NCBI GenBank assembly: GCA_021292165.1
Contig: CM037877.1
Location: 126,360,402-126,424,401 of the forward strand
Length of the DNA stretch: 64,000 nucleotides
Direction: 5' to 3'
From: Shinisaurus crocodilurus
Taxonomy: Eukaryota; Chordata; Lepidosauria; Squamata; Shinisauridae
The notes under the pieces are model-generated. The model saw only the letters and a list, made by a program, of their open reading frames with translations. It was not told the origin of the DNA and made no database searches. Shown one piece after another: positions 63,484 to 64,000 of this stretch; the stretch's first letter is position 1; the number at the start of each line of letters is the position of its first letter. The position numbers and the translations under genes are program-made.

Positions 63484-63971
63484 TTAACAGGTATAAGTGC
63501 TAAACAGGCTGCAGCAGATAGATTTTTCCTGCCAAAGCTCACAAAGACCAATTACAGAGCATGGGAATATTCTTTGAAAGCTGCTTTGCGAGGAATGAAT
63601 GCAGAATTTGTCCTGAATACAGACAAGCTCACAGATAATGATGGTAATACTACAATGAGTGAAAAATGGAAAATGGCTGATGGGAAGGCAATAAGCCTGA
63701 TGTTCACTGGACTTGACCCATTAGATCATGATCAGTTCATTGATTGTGAAAGTGCAAAGGAATTGTTGCAAAAAATTAAGTCTGTGTTTGCATTTGAGAA
63801 TCCAAAATCACAGTATCTAGTACTGAAAGAAATACTTAAGTTGCAACTAAATAGAAAGCAGGACTGTGATGAGTATATCAGAAGTTTCTTGCATATATTG
63901 GCAGACTTAAAATTTTGAACTAACAGAAAAACAGAAATGCAATCTTTTCCTTGCATGTCTTGGAGATTATT
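63484..63971 (+). pseudogene. Copia-type gag, N-terminal part, interrupted
   Basis: Encodes the structural Gag of a Ty1/copia-like LTR retrotransposon. The frame includes KLTKTNYRAWEYSLKAALRG, the usual NY..W start of the UBN2 Gag domain, then WKMADGKAISLMFTGL, CESAKELLQKIKSVF and LKLQLNRKQDCDEYIRSF. A one-base insertion at about 63912-63918 (AAAATTTTGAAC) causes a stop. Reading in the next frame continues ELTEKQKCNLFLACLGDY until a CR1 inserted in reverse cuts it at 63973. No ATG is obvious at the 5' side. Confidence 0.7.
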
Positions 63972-63972
63972 C

Positions 63973-64000
63973 ATAGAATCATAGAAAAGTAGAGTTGGAA
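63973..64000 (-). mobile_element. CR1 LINE 3' end, runs off the window
   Basis: CATAGAATCATAGAAAAGTA and GAGTTGGAA match the CR1 terminus seen at 24893 and 51958. Only 28 bp visible. Confidence 0.85.

Overview
The window is genomic DNA from a vertebrate, most likely a squamate reptile (lizard or snake). It carries four large protocadherin variable exons set in repeat-rich DNA. The repeats include CR1 LINEs with the amniote ATTCTATG-type 3' end, Sauria-type tRNA SINEs, and L1, L2, Penelope, hAT and Tigger-like elements. There is no operon structure and no bacterial or viral gene order. I found no CRISPR array, rRNA gene or functional tRNA gene.

Genes. Four single-exon open frames, all on the + strand, encode signal peptide, six cadherin repeats, transmembrane helix and the first part of a cytoplasmic tail: 6349-8706, 14516-16891, 42913-45267 and 52778-55135. 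Their transmembrane and tail sequences match the clustered protocadherin alpha (PCDHA) family. Each stops at a phase-0 splice donor, which would join it to shared PCDHA constant exons. Those constant exons are not in the window and should lie to the right. Three of the four have a conserved block of about 47 bp, with a CTCF-like core, some 225-240 bp upstream of the ATG. This corresponds to the CSE promoter element of mammalian clustered protocadherins. In that system each neuron picks a few promoters, and the chosen variable exon is spliced to the constant exons to make a cell-surface identity code.

Duplication and conversion. Exons 1 and 3 appear identical from the start of EC3 through the tail and about 145 bp past the stop codon. 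They are about 96% alike in EC1 but strongly divergent in EC2. The EC2 of exon 1 resembles that of exon 2. Exons 3 and 4 also share an upstream block about 1 kb from the promoter. Part of EC5 is nearly identical in all four exons.

Between the genes. 1-6 kb: CR1 end, a small hAT MITE and an internally deleted LINE with a long intact RT/zinc-finger frame. 9-13 kb: Penelope remnant, LTR, CR1. 17-25 kb: foldback elements, Sauria SINEs, an unassigned transposase-like relic, a 136-bp minisatellite, CR1. 25-38 kb: a 5S-rRNA/CR1 chimeric SINE, two L1 remnants, a hAT element with ACTCG arrays, several inverted-repeat elements and a CR1 carrying two nested insertions. 45-52 kb: endonuclease-type LINE, Tigger-like MITEs, and a GC-rich foldback element that splits an L2. 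55-64 kb: L2 and CR1-like LINEs inside inverted-repeat elements, then the 5' LTR and gag of a copia-type retrotransposon.

The most interesting signals are the domain-wise mosaic structure of the protocadherin exons, the conserved but altered promoter element, and the 5S-CR1 SINE family. All coordinates were read by eye; repeat borders are usually good to about 10-30 bp.
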